Part shown: positions 35,695 to 45,194 of the stretch, piece after piece
Layout of the letters: the number at the start of each line of letters is the position of its first letter
Position numbering within the stretch: position 1 is the stretch's first letter
Origin: Marifrigoribacter sp965178585
Lineage (GTDB): Bacteria > Bacteroidota > Bacteroidia > Flavobacteriales > Flavobacteriaceae
Assembly: GCA_965178585.1 (NCBI GenBank)
Contig: OZ238267.1
Location: forward strand, 1,798,001 to 1,862,000
Reading direction: 5' to 3'
Length of the DNA: 64,000 nucleotides
Notes under the pieces: generated by a model
Told to the model about the DNA's origin: nothing
Seen by the model: only the letters and a program-made list of their open reading frames with translations
Databases searched by the model: none
Program-made: the position numbers and the translations under genes

Positions 35695-36117
35695 TTATTT
35701 TTTCAACAACTTGTTTTGATCTTCTAATAATTTTTCAATATTAGATAAAAGCTCAATGTTTTTAGGAGTTTCCACCTCTTTATCTGTAGGGTCATCCGCT
35801 TTTCTCCTAATACGATTCATTAACTTAACCACTATAAATATAGCCAAAGTTATTATTCCAAAATCAATTAATACTTCAATCAACTCACCGTATGCAATTG
35901 CCACTTCTTCTATATTTTCAGAAGCACCTCTTAAGACTATTTTTTTATTAGCTAAACTAACTCCACTTGACAATAAGCTTAGCGGAGGCATGATTATCTT
36001 TTTAACTAAAGTGTTTACCACATTATTAAAAGCTACACCAATGATGATACCAATAGCCATATCAATCATATTACCCTTTAAGGCAAAATCTTTAAACTCC
36101 TGATAAAACTTTTTCAT
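35695..36117 (-). CDS. mscL: Large-conductance mechanosensitive channel MscL
   Basis: The protein has 140 residues, normal for MscL. The first helix carries FALKGNMIDMAIGIIIGVAF, the gate region. The periplasmic loop is short, and the second helix (about 83-105) leads to a charged C-terminal helical bundle. It releases solutes on hypoosmotic shock. Six bases separate it from parC, so it may be on the parC transcript as the last gene. Confidence 0.94.
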   Translation of the reverse strand: MKKFYQEFKDFALKGNMIDMAIGIIIGVAFNNVVNTLVKKIIMPPLSLLSSGVSLANKKIVLRGASENIEEVAIAYGELIEVLIDFGIITLAIFIVVKLMNRIRRKADDPTDKEVETPKNIELLSNIEKLLEDQNKLLKK

Positions 36118-36123
36118 ATTTTT

Positions 36124-38835
36124 TTAGAACAATAAGGTTTGACCTTCATCATCTATGGCTGGATCTATAGGCTTATCATCATTTTTTGAAGACGAATCTT
36201 TATCTCCTGTATTATTACCTGTCTCTTTAGAGCTATTAGATTCTTTATCATTAGCAGTTTTTGCCTCCACTTTTTCTTCTTCTATAACTTCTAAATCTTC
36301 AACAGGTGTTTCTTTAGGTTCTTCATAGAACAAAGGATCTTTGGCATTAATTTCAATTACTTTATCTTTTGTTAATTGATTTCCTAAAGCGGTTATTCCT
36401 TTTATTGAAATAAACTCTTCTAAATTAATCTCTGAATTTTCCTGTCGATCCTTTCCTCTTTTTTTAGCATAAACCAATTCAATTACTGGTCTATAATCAG
36501 TAAATACAGCTTCTAAATAAGATTTTGAATGATCGGTAATTACTGTTTCTTCTTTATCTGGATTATCTATTAAGAATCGCTTAACATAGAAAAGTTCTTT
36601 CTCTCCCTCCCAATAAACTACTGTAATTGGTTTTTTGGGCTCCCATTTCTCTAACACTATCATTTCATCATTAAAATGAAGTGTAATTTCTGGCATAACT
36701 GTTTTTACTACTCCTTTTTGGTCAATTACAAGTAATCTGTCTTCACTTGTAAAATCACCCAACAACTCCCCTCTTTGATCAACATTAAGTCGTTGAACAG
36801 TTTCATCAAACCATATTTTTCTTGGTTTTAATGTAGACAAGCCTTTTTCTTTTAACTCTACTCTCTTAACCGTATACTTAGTAACTATGTTTCCTCTTGA
36901 AGCACGCCCTTTAACAATCATATCAGCAAAATCAAGATCAAATTTTAATTTTTTAATACTTCCAGATTGCCTTAACAAAATAGTAACCAGTTCCGCTTCT
37001 CCATTAGGGTTTGCAGAAAAATAAAGTACTTTACTTGTTTTAGTACCTTTTGTTAAATCATATTCCTTATCACGAGTCATTGAGGTAACTGCAAACCTTT
37101 TAACGTAAGAAGCTCCTTTTGATCCATCTCTATAAATCAAGTTATAAATAGTTCGAGCATCTTTTTTCTTAAAAACTGCAACGTGAATTATATCCTTACC
37201 AATAAAAGTTTTTGACCCTACTTTAGTGATCATCATTTTACCTTCGCGAGTAAATACTATAATATCATCAATATCGCTACAGTCGGTAACATATTCATTT
37301 CTTCTTAAGCTAGTTCCAATAAAACCTTCTTCCCTATTTACATATAACTTTGTATTTCTTATTACAACTTTAGTTGCTTCAATATCATCAAATACACGAA
37401 TTTCTGTCTTTCGCTCTCTCCCTTTACCATAGTCGGTTTTTAATCTTTTAAAATAGTTTATTGAATATTCTATTAAGTTTGCTAAGTAATCTAAGATTTC
37501 AGCAATTCGATCTTCTAAGGAATCAATTTTTTGTTGGGCTTTGTCTATATCAAATTTAGAAATACGCTTAATTCTAATTTCAGTTAAACGAACAATATCT
37601 TCTTCTATAACAGGACGCTTCAAATGTCCTATATGAGGTTTCAAGCCTTTATCAATAGCTGAAATCACACCTTCCCAGGTTTCCTCTTCTTCAATATCTC
37701 TATAGATTCTATTTTCAATAAAAATTCTCTCTAAAGAAGCAAAATGCCATTGAGATTCTAATTCTCCTAATTGAATTTCTAATTCACTTTTTAATAACTG
37801 AACCGTTCTATCGGTTGAAGTTTTAAGCATTTCGTCAACTCCAACAAAAAGAGGCTTATTGTCTTCAATTACACAACCTAAAGGAGAAATTGGAGTTTCA
37901 CATTTAGTAAATGCATATAATGCATCGATTGTTTTATCTGGAGAAATTCCGCTTGGCAAATGAACTAGAATCTCTACTTCTGCTGCAGTATTATCTTCAA
38001 TTTTTTTTATTTTTATTTTACCCTTTTCATTCGCCTTCAAAATAGAATCTATCAAGGATGATGTAGTTGTCCCGTAAGGAATTTCAGTAATGACCAGCAT
38101 ATTTTTACTATGATGGTTTATTCTAGCTCTTGAACGTATTTTACCTCCTCTTAAACCACTATTGTAGTTAGTAACATCTGCAATTCCTCCAGTTGGGAAG
38201 TCTGGGTACAACTGAAAACGTTTTCCTTGTAAATGTTTTATAGAAGCTTCAATTAATTCTATAAAATTATGAGGTAGCACTTTAGTTGAAAGCCCTACTG
38301 CTATACCTTCTGCTCCTTGAACTAATAATAAAGGGAATTTAACTGGAAGATTTATAGGCTCCTTTCTACGGCCATCATAGGAAGCTTGCCAATCGGTATT
38401 TTTAGGGTTATAAACAACATCCAATGCAAATTTTGAAAGCCTCGCTTCAATATAACGAGAAGCTGCTGCTCGATCACCAGTTAATATATTACCCCAGTTC
38501 CCTTGTGTATCTATTAAAATGTCCTTTTGACCAATTTGTACCATAGCATCTGCAATACTCATATCGCCATGAGGATGATACTGCATCGTATGTCCTACGA
38601 TGTTTGCAACTTTATTATAACGACCATCATCCAAATCTTTAAGAGATTGCATGATTCTTCTTTGCACTGGCTTAAATCCGTCCTCAATAGCAGGAACCGC
38701 ACGCTCTAAAATAACATACGAAGCATAATCTAAAAACCAATCTTTATACATACCAGTAACCTTGGTTATAGTATCTTCAGTAAGGTTTTCATTAGAATCT
38801 AGTTCATCTTCATTCTGTTCAAAATCTTCGTTCAT
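36124..38835 (-). CDS. parC: DNA topoisomerase IV subunit A
   Basis: The protein has 903 residues. The breakage-reunion domain carries the catalytic Tyr128 in AAASRYIEARLS and the motif KPVQRRIMQSL with conserved arginines. A coiled-coil DNA gate and a C-terminal beta-propeller follow. The last about 90 residues form an acidic, Ser/Asp/Glu-rich tail common in Bacteroidota ParC and GyrA. Pairing with the adjacent parE-type gene makes topoisomerase IV likelier than gyrase. It decatenates daughter chromosomes. The spacing to parE is 41 bases. Confidence 0.92.
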   Translation of the reverse strand: MNEDFEQNEDELDSNENLTEDTITKVTGMYKDWFLDYASYVILERAVPAIEDGFKPVQRRIMQSLKDLDDGRYNKVANIVGHTMQYHPHGDMSIADAMVQIGQKDILIDTQGNWGNILTGDRAAASRYIEARLSKFALDVVYNPKNTDWQASYDGRRKEPINLPVKFPLLLVQGAEGIAVGLSTKVLPHNFIELIEASIKHLQGKRFQLYPDFPTGGIADVTNYNSGLRGGKIRSRARINHHSKNMLVITEIPYGTTTSSLIDSILKANEKGKIKIKKIEDNTAAEVEILVHLPSGISPDKTIDALYAFTKCETPISPLGCVIEDNKPLFVGVDEMLKTSTDRTVQLLKSELEIQLGELESQWHFASLERIFIENRIYRDIEEEETWEGVISAIDKGLKPHIGHLKRPVIEEDIVRLTEIRIKRISKFDIDKAQQKIDSLEDRIAEILDYLANLIEYSINYFKRLKTDYGKGRERKTEIRVFDDIEATKVVIRNTKLYVNREEGFIGTSLRRNEYVTDCSDIDDIIVFTREGKMMITKVGSKTFIGKDIIHVAVFKKKDARTIYNLIYRDGSKGASYVKRFAVTSMTRDKEYDLTKGTKTSKVLYFSANPNGEAELVTILLRQSGSIKKLKFDLDFADMIVKGRASRGNIVTKYTVKRVELKEKGLSTLKPRKIWFDETVQRLNVDQRGELLGDFTSEDRLLVIDQKGVVKTVMPEITLHFNDEMIVLEKWEPKKPITVVYWEGEKELFYVKRFLIDNPDKEETVITDHSKSYLEAVFTDYRPVIELVYAKKRGKDRQENSEINLEEFISIKGITALGNQLTKDKVIEINAKDPLFYEEPKETPVEDLEVIEEEKVEAKTANDKESNSSKETGNNTGDKDSSSKNDDKPIDPAIDDEGQTLLF

Positions 38836-38876
38836 AATTATTCCTGCGTAGTTGTAATTTAATTTTTTATTATAGA

Positions 38877-40724
38877 TTATTCAATAACTTCATCCAATTC
38901 CACTTTCAAGTTATTAATGATAAATTCTTGACGGTCAGGAGTGTTTTTCCCCATATAAAAAGAAAGTAATTCTTCAATACTCATACTCTTATCAAGCATT
39001 ACAGGCTCTAATCGAATATCATTACCAATAAAATGTTTGAATTCGTCTGGAGATATTTCACCAAGCCCCTTAAACCTTGTTATTTCTGGTTTAGCCAGTT
39101 TATCTATTGCCTCTACTCTTTCATCTTCTGTATAACAATAAATTGTCTCTTTTTTATTTCGAACCCTAAATAATGGTGTTTCAAGAATATATAAATGACC
39201 TTCTTTTATTACTTCAGGAAAAAACTGAAGGAAAAAAGTTAACAATAACAATCGAATATGCATACCATCTACATCGGCATCAGTAGCAATAACAATGTTA
39301 TTATATCGAAGATCTTCCATACCCTCCTCAATATTTAAAGCTGCTTGTAAAAGATTGAATTCTTCATTTTCATAAACCACCTTTTTACTCATTGAATAGC
39401 AGTTAAGAGGTTTACCTCTTAACGAAAATACCGCTTGGGTATTTACATCACGACTTTTTGTAATACTACCACTTGCTGAGTCCCCTTCAGTAATAAACAA
39501 GGTAGATTCCAAACGACGTTCTTTTTTCATGTCACCTAAATGCACCCTACAATCCCTAAGTTTTTTATTATGAAGATTGGCTTTTTTTGCCCTATCTCTA
39601 GCTAGTTTACGAATTCCTGTCAAGTCTTTTCGCTCTCTTTCTGCTTGCATTATTTTACGCTGTAATGCTTCAGCTACCTCAGCATTTTTATGTAAAAAAT
39701 TATCGAGATATGTTTTTACAAAATCGTTGATATAAGATCTAACCGTTGGTAAATCTCCACCCATATCCGTAGATCCTAGTTTGGTTTTTGTCTGACTTTC
39801 AAAAACCGGTTCCATTACCTTGATGGCTATTGCTGATACAATTGACTTTCGAATGTCACTTGCTTCGTAATTTTTTCCGTAAAACTCTCTTATTGTTTTT
39901 ACAATACTTTCTCTAAACGCTGCTTGATGAGTACCCCCTTGTGTTGTGTGTTGACCATTAACAAACGAATGATATTCTTCACTGTATTGAGATTTACTGT
40001 GAGTAATTGCTATTTCAATATCCTCTCCTTTTAAGTGAATAATAGGATAAACCATATCTTCAGTTGGAATATTTTCTTCTAACAAGTCTTTTAAACCATT
40101 TTCTGAAAAATATTTTTCTCCATTAAAATCTATGGTAAGGCCAGGATTTAAATACACATAATTTTTGAGCATTTTTATTACATACTCATTACGGTATTTA
40201 TATTTTTTAAATATTTTTTCGTCAGGAATGAAGCTAACTTTGGTTCCTTTGCGTTTTGAAGTTTCTTCAATAACAGAATCAGTAATTAACTCACCTATAT
40301 TAAATTCTGCGAATTTTAATTGATTATCTCTTACTGATTCAACTTTAAAATAACTAGAAAGAGCATTTACTGCCTTAGTACCCACTCCATTAAGTCCAAC
40401 TGCTTTTTTAAAGGCTCGAGAATCATACTTACCTCCTGTATTCATTTTGGAAACAACATCTACTACCTTTCCTAATGGAATACCCCGACCATAATCTCTA
40501 ACACGAACCTCTTTATCTTTAATTCTAATTTCAATAGTTTTACCAGCTCCCATCACAAACTCATCAATACAGTTATCTATTACTTCTTTTAAAAGTATGT
40601 AAATACCATCGTCTGGTGAAGAACCATCACCTAATTTTCCAATGTACATTCCAGGTCGTAACCGAATGTGTTCTTTCCAGTCTAATGACCGTATATTATC
40701 TTCTGTATATTGTTGCTGAGCCAT
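38877..40724 (-). CDS. parE: DNA topoisomerase IV subunit B
   Basis: The protein has 615 residues. The GHKL ATPase domain has DNCIDEF, DYGRGIPLG and GLNGVGTKAVNALS. The transducer domain follows, then TOPRIM with FITEGDSASG and TDADVDGMHIR for metal binding, and the late RFKGLGEI motif. It supplies ATP hydrolysis for ParC. It is the first gene of a parE-parC-(mscL) unit, preceded by a terminator from ychF. Confidence 0.94.
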   Translation of the reverse strand: MAQQQYTEDNIRSLDWKEHIRLRPGMYIGKLGDGSSPDDGIYILLKEVIDNCIDEFVMGAGKTIEIRIKDKEVRVRDYGRGIPLGKVVDVVSKMNTGGKYDSRAFKKAVGLNGVGTKAVNALSSYFKVESVRDNQLKFAEFNIGELITDSVIEETSKRKGTKVSFIPDEKIFKKYKYRNEYVIKMLKNYVYLNPGLTIDFNGEKYFSENGLKDLLEENIPTEDMVYPIIHLKGEDIEIAITHSKSQYSEEYHSFVNGQHTTQGGTHQAAFRESIVKTIREFYGKNYEASDIRKSIVSAIAIKVMEPVFESQTKTKLGSTDMGGDLPTVRSYINDFVKTYLDNFLHKNAEVAEALQRKIMQAERERKDLTGIRKLARDRAKKANLHNKKLRDCRVHLGDMKKERRLESTLFITEGDSASGSITKSRDVNTQAVFSLRGKPLNCYSMSKKVVYENEEFNLLQAALNIEEGMEDLRYNNIVIATDADVDGMHIRLLLLTFFLQFFPEVIKEGHLYILETPLFRVRNKKETIYCYTEDERVEAIDKLAKPEITRFKGLGEISPDEFKHFIGNDIRLEPVMLDKSMSIEELLSFYMGKNTPDRQEFIINNLKVELDEVIE

Positions 40725-40751
40725 AATTTGGGTGTCATGGCTAATATAAAA

Positions 40752-40777
40752 TTTAGGCTTAAAAATTTAAGCCTAAA
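40752..40777 (-). terminator. Terminator of ychF upstream of parE
   Basis: TTTAGGCTTAAA (40752-40763) pairs perfectly with TTTAAGCCTAAA (40766-40777) around a 2-base loop. It is followed on the minus strand by an ATTTTATA run. It lies between the ychF stop and the parE start, so it ends ychF transcription. Confidence 0.75.
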
Positions 40778-40833
40778 CATTAGAAAGTAATTAACAATAA
40801 TAAGGGGTGAATTGTTGAAAAAAAGATATGATA

Positions 40834-41928
40834 TTATACGTTAAATCTAAAATGCATTACGTCACCATCACCTACTACATAATCTTTACCTTCTACACTT
40901 AGTTTACCCGCTTCTTTTACTTTAGCTTCGCTACCATAACTTTCAAAGTCACTGTATTTAATTACTTCAGCACGAATAAATCCTTTTTCAAAATCGGTAT
41001 GTATAACTCCAGCTGCTTGAGGAGCAGTAGCTCCTATTGGAATTGTCCAAGCACGTACTTCTTTTTCTCCAGCTGTGAAATAAGTTTGCAAATTTAATAG
41101 TTTATAAGCTCCACGAATCAATTTTGCAGAACCAGCTTCATCTAAACCTAGATCTTCTAAAAACATTTGACGTTCTTCGTATTCTTCCAATTCGTTAATA
41201 TCAGATTCTGTTCCTACCGCTAAAAAGATAACTTCTGCATTTTCATTTGCTACCGCTGCTTTCACTTTTTCAACATATTCGTTTCCAGATACAGCAGAAG
41301 CTTCATCTACGTTACAAACATACATCACAGGTTTGTCTGTAATAAATTGAATCTCTGAAATAAAGTCTTCTCTTTCAGATTCTGAAAGGTCAATGGCTCT
41401 AACAGATATTCCAGCTTCCAAGCCTTCTTTTACTTTAATCAAAGCTGTTTCTTCCTTTTGAGCTTCTTTATTACCAGTTCTTGCTGCTCTTTTTACCTTT
41501 TCAAGTTTTTTATCTGCAGTTTCTAAATCTTTTAACTGTAGCTCAATATCAATTGTTTCTTTATCTCTTATAGGATCAATGCTTCCATCTACATGAATGA
41601 TGTTATCATTGTCAAAACAACGCAAAACATGTAGAATAGCATCTGTTTCACGGATATTTCCTAAAAATTGATTTCCCAAACCTTCTCCTTTACTTGCTCC
41701 CTTTACCAATCCAGCGATATCTACAATTTCTACGGTAGCAGGTAAAACACGCTGAGGATTAACCAATTCTTCTAGTTTTTCTAATCTTGGATCTGGTACG
41801 TTTACAACACCAATGTTAGGCTCAATAGTACAAAACGGAAAATTTGCACTTTGTGCTTTCGCATTTGATAAACAATTAAATAACGTTGATTTTCCAACAT
41901 TTGGTAATCCTACAATTCCTGCTTTCAT
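40834..41928 (-). CDS. ychF: Redox-regulated ATPase YchF (Obg family)
   Basis: This 364-residue protein has the G-domain motifs GLPNVGKSTLF (P-loop), DIAGLVKGASKGEGLG (switch II) and NVDEAS in the position of the usual NKxD, which gives YchF its ATP preference. A coiled-coil insertion (about 130-200) precedes the TGS domain at the C-terminus (FTAGEKEVRAWTI, GDVMHFRFNV). It binds ribosomes and is linked to stress response in other bacteria. It is monocistronic by its terminator. Confidence 0.95.
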   Translation of the reverse strand: MKAGIVGLPNVGKSTLFNCLSNAKAQSANFPFCTIEPNIGVVNVPDPRLEKLEELVNPQRVLPATVEIVDIAGLVKGASKGEGLGNQFLGNIRETDAILHVLRCFDNDNIIHVDGSIDPIRDKETIDIELQLKDLETADKKLEKVKRAARTGNKEAQKEETALIKVKEGLEAGISVRAIDLSESEREDFISEIQFITDKPVMYVCNVDEASAVSGNEYVEKVKAAVANENAEVIFLAVGTESDINELEEYEERQMFLEDLGLDEAGSAKLIRGAYKLLNLQTYFTAGEKEVRAWTIPIGATAPQAAGVIHTDFEKGFIRAEVIKYSDFESYGSEAKVKEAGKLSVEGKDYVVGDGDVMHFRFNV

Positions 41929-41948
41929 TTTTTAATTTTTAATGGCTG

Positions 41949-41956
41949 CAAATATA
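41949..41956 (-). promoter_or_regulatory. Putative -7 promoter element of ychF
   Basis: The minus strand reads TATATTTG, an exact match to TAnnTTTG, 20 bases before the ychF ATG. The same TATATTTGCA string occurs before sucD. No clear -33 element is visible. Confidence 0.4.
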
Positions 41957-42080
41957 CATTTTCAATTAATTTAAACCATATTTTATTCATTTGGATTTAA
42001 CAAACAATTTTCTACTTATCATTTGCATAAAAACTCATATATCTTTATATTTAATGAATTAACAATTAATCAATTAAAAC

Positions 42081-42521
42081 ATGAAACCTCACATACTATT
42101 ATTCGCATTACTTTTCATTTCCACATCTTTTTTGCACGCTCAAGAAAATGACAAATTAAAAAACGTACAGGAAGAAACCATTACTAAAACTATTACTGTT
42201 AAAGGTGTTACTGAAGAAACTACAGAAACAACAGTTGTTAAAGAAGGGAAACAAATTATTAAAATTAAAGACACTGGAGAGGAAAATCAAGATGTAACTT
42301 ATTCTGAAAAAGAGAAAGTTGAAAAACAAGAAGTTAAATCAAAAACTGCAGTCAATGAAGAAAACGCTACTGCCATTGAAGAAATAAAGAGAAAGCAAAA
42401 AGAAGAAATAGAAGCTTCAAAAAAAGAACAATTAGCAAAATATGAAGCAGAAAGAATGGAAATGGAAAATAAAAGACCTGAAGAGTTTAAAAAGAAAAAA
42501 GATTCAATAAACAATAATTAG
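42081..42521 (+). CDS. Secreted, highly charged coiled-coil protein, function unknown
   Basis: The protein has 146 residues. It has a signal peptide (MKPHILLFALLFISTSFLHAQ), then a Thr/Val-rich region with repeated TxT motifs (about 33-70) and a long Lys/Glu coiled-coil (about 80-146). I do not recognise a domain. Low-complexity proteins of this kind are common in Flavobacteriaceae and often have no orthologues beyond the genus. The gene overlaps the convergent ferredoxin gene by 4 bases at the shared TTAG. Confidence 0.6.
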   Translation: MKPHILLFALLFISTSFLHAQENDKLKNVQEETITKTITVKGVTEETTETTVVKEGKQIIKIKDTGEENQDVTYSEKEKVEKQEVKSKTAVNEENATAIEEIKRKQKEEIEASKKEQLAKYEAERMEMENKRPEEFKKKKDSINNN

Positions 42522-42868
42522 TCTCTGTGCAAAAATGATTTTTTAGCTAGCAATTCAGTTTCTGTTTCTACAATATCTTCATCAGGAACACAACAATCAA
42601 CAGGACATACCGCTGCGCACTGAGGCTCTTCATGAAATCCTATACATTCAGTACATTTATCCGGCGCTATATAATAAACCTCATCACTTATTGGCTCTTG
42701 ACTATCCGAAGCATTTACTTGATTTCCATTAGGTAAAACTATATCTCCTTTAAGTTCTGTTCCTTCCTCATACTTCCATTCATCTGAAGCTTCATAAATT
42801 GCGTTATTTGGACATTCAGGCTCACATGCACCACAATTTATACATTCATCAGTTATTATAATTGCCAT
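42518..42868 (-). CDS. 4Fe-4S dicluster ferredoxin
   Basis: This 116-residue protein has two clusters: CINCGACEPECP at residues 10-21, and C-x2-C-x8-C-x3-C built from CTECIGFHEEPQCAAVCP further on. The extended spacing between the second and third Cys is the usual pattern in 7Fe/8Fe bacterial ferredoxins. It is an electron carrier in the cytoplasm. It is divergent from the acyl-CoA reductase gene, with 64 bases between, a pairing widely kept in Flavobacteriaceae. Confidence 0.92.
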   Translation of the reverse strand: MAIIITDECINCGACEPECPNNAIYEASDEWKYEEGTELKGDIVLPNGNQVNASDSQEPISDEVYYIAPDKCTECIGFHEEPQCAAVCPVDCCVPDEDIVETETELLAKKSFLHRD

Positions 42869-42932
42869 CGTTTTTTCTTTTTCTAAATTTGTGCAAACTT
42901 AGAAACTTCAAAATCTAACACCAAACAATAAA

Positions 42933-43997
42933 ATGCAATTAACAAAAAGAATTCAGGCCTTCGTAAAACTAGGGAAATTTATGAGTCAGTTTTCAAGCGA
43001 AAACTATACAAAAAACAACAATATCCCTTTAAATGATGACTTTTTTGATGGAATGATTGATGCAATTCAACTATCAAAGTCGTATAACGGTTGGTTTTCA
43101 GAAAGTAATATTCATTTTGCATTTAACAGCTGGAAAGAAGCCTTAAATGAAGAAAATTTATTAAAATGGACCTTAGGTTATGATTTAGAAAAATCTCCTA
43201 ATAAGAGCATTGCTATGGTTTTAGCAGGAAACATACCATTAGTAGGCTTCCATGATTTTTTATCGGTATTGATTTCTGATAATTCTGTTATTGCTAAGCT
43301 ATCCTCTAATGATAAATTACTTCTTCCGTATTTGGCTAAATATTTAGTAGCAATAGAACCAGGATTTAAAAACAGGATTACATTTACTGAAGAGAAGCTA
43401 GAAGGATTTGACGCAGTTATTGCAACAGGAAGCAACAATACAGCTCGCTATTTTGAATATTATTTTGGAAAATATCCAAATATTATTAGAAAAAACAGAA
43501 ATTCTGTAACTGTAATAACAGGAAACGAAACAAGTGAACAATTAGTGAGCCTATCCAATGATATATTTAGATATTTTGGTTTAGGGTGTAGAAACGTTTC
43601 TAAACTTTACCTTCCTAAAGGATATAATTTCGATAATTTCTTTAACGCTATGTTTACTTGGAAAGATGTAATTAACGATAATAAGTATATAAATAATTAC
43701 GACTATAACAAGGCAGTATATCTAATGAGCAATATTAATTTATTGGATAATGAGTTTCTACTACTAAAAGAAGACAAAGGCTTCTCCTCTCCTATTTCTG
43801 TTGTGTTTTATGAGTATTATGAAGACTTAAAAAGTGTTAAAGAGAAATTAATTTCTGAAAAAGATAATATTCAATGTATTGTTTCTAATTCAGGTATTGA
43901 AAATGAAATAAGCTTTGGAGAAACTCAAAACCCTCAATTATGGGATTATGCAGACGATATTGATACTTTAGATTTTTTAATAAAACTTAGTAATTAA
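42933..43997 (+). CDS. Acyl-CoA reductase (LuxC-type)
   Basis: This is a 354-residue LuxC/aldehyde-dehydrogenase-like reductase. Visible motifs are AMVLAGNIPLVGFHDFLSVL, VIATGSNNTARYFEYYFG (nucleotide site) and the catalytic Cys in FGLGCRNVSKLYLP. It should reduce acyl-CoA or acyl phosphate to aldehyde with NADPH, but no luminescence genes are near, so a metabolic role is likely. Its substrate cannot be read. It is followed by serC with 66 bases between. Confidence 0.88.
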   Translation: MQLTKRIQAFVKLGKFMSQFSSENYTKNNNIPLNDDFFDGMIDAIQLSKSYNGWFSESNIHFAFNSWKEALNEENLLKWTLGYDLEKSPNKSIAMVLAGNIPLVGFHDFLSVLISDNSVIAKLSSNDKLLLPYLAKYLVAIEPGFKNRITFTEEKLEGFDAVIATGSNNTARYFEYYFGKYPNIIRKNRNSVTVITGNETSEQLVSLSNDIFRYFGLGCRNVSKLYLPKGYNFDNFFNAMFTWKDVINDNKYINNYDYNKAVYLMSNINLLDNEFLLLKEDKGFSSPISVVFYEYYEDLKSVKEKLISEKDNIQCIVSNSGIENEISFGETQNPQLWDYADDIDTLDFLIKLSN

Positions 43998-44063
43998 TTT
44001 ATTGAGAATTTTATGTATAAAGCTTACTATTTTCGGATATTTGTATAGCAATTTATTTTAATT

Positions 44064-45131
44064 ATGAAAAAACACAATTTTAGTGCTGGCCCCTGTATTT
44101 TACCGCAATCTGTAATGCAAAAAGCTTCAGAAGCAGTAATAAATTTTAATGACTTAAACCTTTCATTAATCGAAATTTCACATAGAAGCAAAGATTTTGT
44201 AGATGTTATGGAAAATGCAAGAAGTTTAAGTTTAGAACTTTTAGGACTTCAAAACAAAGGTTACAAAGCATTATTCTTGCAAGGTGGAGCAAGTATGGAA
44301 TTTTTAATGGTAGCATTTAATCTATTAGAAAATAAAGCTGCTTATTTAAATACTGGAACTTGGGCCAACAAAGCTATTAAAGAAGCCAAATTACTTGGAG
44401 AGTTAATTGAAGTAGCTTCTTCTAAAGACCAAAACTTCAACTACATACCAAAAAACTATACGATTCCTTCAGATGTAGATTATTTTCATTGCACGAGTAA
44501 TAATACCATCTTCGGAACACAAATTAATCACTTTCAAAAAACAGATGTTAATAAGGTTTGTGATATGAGTAGTGATATCTTTTCTAGGCAATTAGACTTT
44601 TCTAAATTTGATTTAATTTATGCTGGAGCTCAAAAAAATATGGGCCCTGCTGGAACAACCTTAGTAATTGTTAAAGAAGAAATATTAGGTAAAGTTTCTA
44701 GAAACATTCCTTCTATGTTGGACTATCAAGTACATATTGGTAAAGACAGTATGTTTAACACTCCAGCAGTTTTTCCTGTTTATGTTTCTATGTTGACTTT
44801 AGAGTGGCTAAAGAACCTAGGTGGAATTTCAGAAATTGAAAAGATAAATAATAAAAAAGCAGAAACTTTATATTCAGAAATAGATAGAAACCCATTATTT
44901 AAAGGTTTTGTAGCTCAAAAAGAAGATCGATCAAAAATGAATGCTACTTTTAATCTTAAAGATTCATCTTTAGAAAATCAATTTAATAAGTTATGGAAGG
45001 AGGCTGGAATTAATGGGCTGAATGGTCACAGAAGTGTCGGTGGATATAGAGCTTCTATGTACAATGCTTTGCCACTTGAAAGTGTTCAAGTTCTGGTAGA
45101 TGTAATGAAAGAACTGGAAAGAATATCATAA
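44064..45131 (+). CDS. serC: 3-phosphoserine/phosphohydroxythreonine transaminase
   Basis: The protein has 355 residues, the expected size. The conserved start HNFSAGPCILPQSV, LQGGASMEFLMV, and PLP lysine in YAGAQKNMGPAGTT are present, as is the late GHRSVGGYRASMYNA. It makes phosphoserine in serine synthesis and also serves pyridoxal phosphate synthesis in many bacteria. It is followed by serA with 63 bases between; the two act in series. Confidence 0.95.
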   Translation: MKKHNFSAGPCILPQSVMQKASEAVINFNDLNLSLIEISHRSKDFVDVMENARSLSLELLGLQNKGYKALFLQGGASMEFLMVAFNLLENKAAYLNTGTWANKAIKEAKLLGELIEVASSKDQNFNYIPKNYTIPSDVDYFHCTSNNTIFGTQINHFQKTDVNKVCDMSSDIFSRQLDFSKFDLIYAGAQKNMGPAGTTLVIVKEEILGKVSRNIPSMLDYQVHIGKDSMFNTPAVFPVYVSMLTLEWLKNLGGISEIEKINNKKAETLYSEIDRNPLFKGFVAQKEDRSKMNATFNLKDSSLENQFNKLWKEAGINGLNGHRSVGGYRASMYNALPLESVQVLVDVMKELERIS

Positions 45132-45194
45132 CTTCATTCCTAAAGAAATAAAATTAATAAAAATTAAAATTCACTTTTTACATAAGGTCATATT

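Noticed and set aside
42933..43997. Bioluminescence (lux) gene because of the LuxC-type reductase
   Set aside because: No luxA, B, D or E gene is near; LuxC-type acyl-CoA reductases beside a ferredoxin and serC/serA are usual in non-luminous Flavobacteriaceae.
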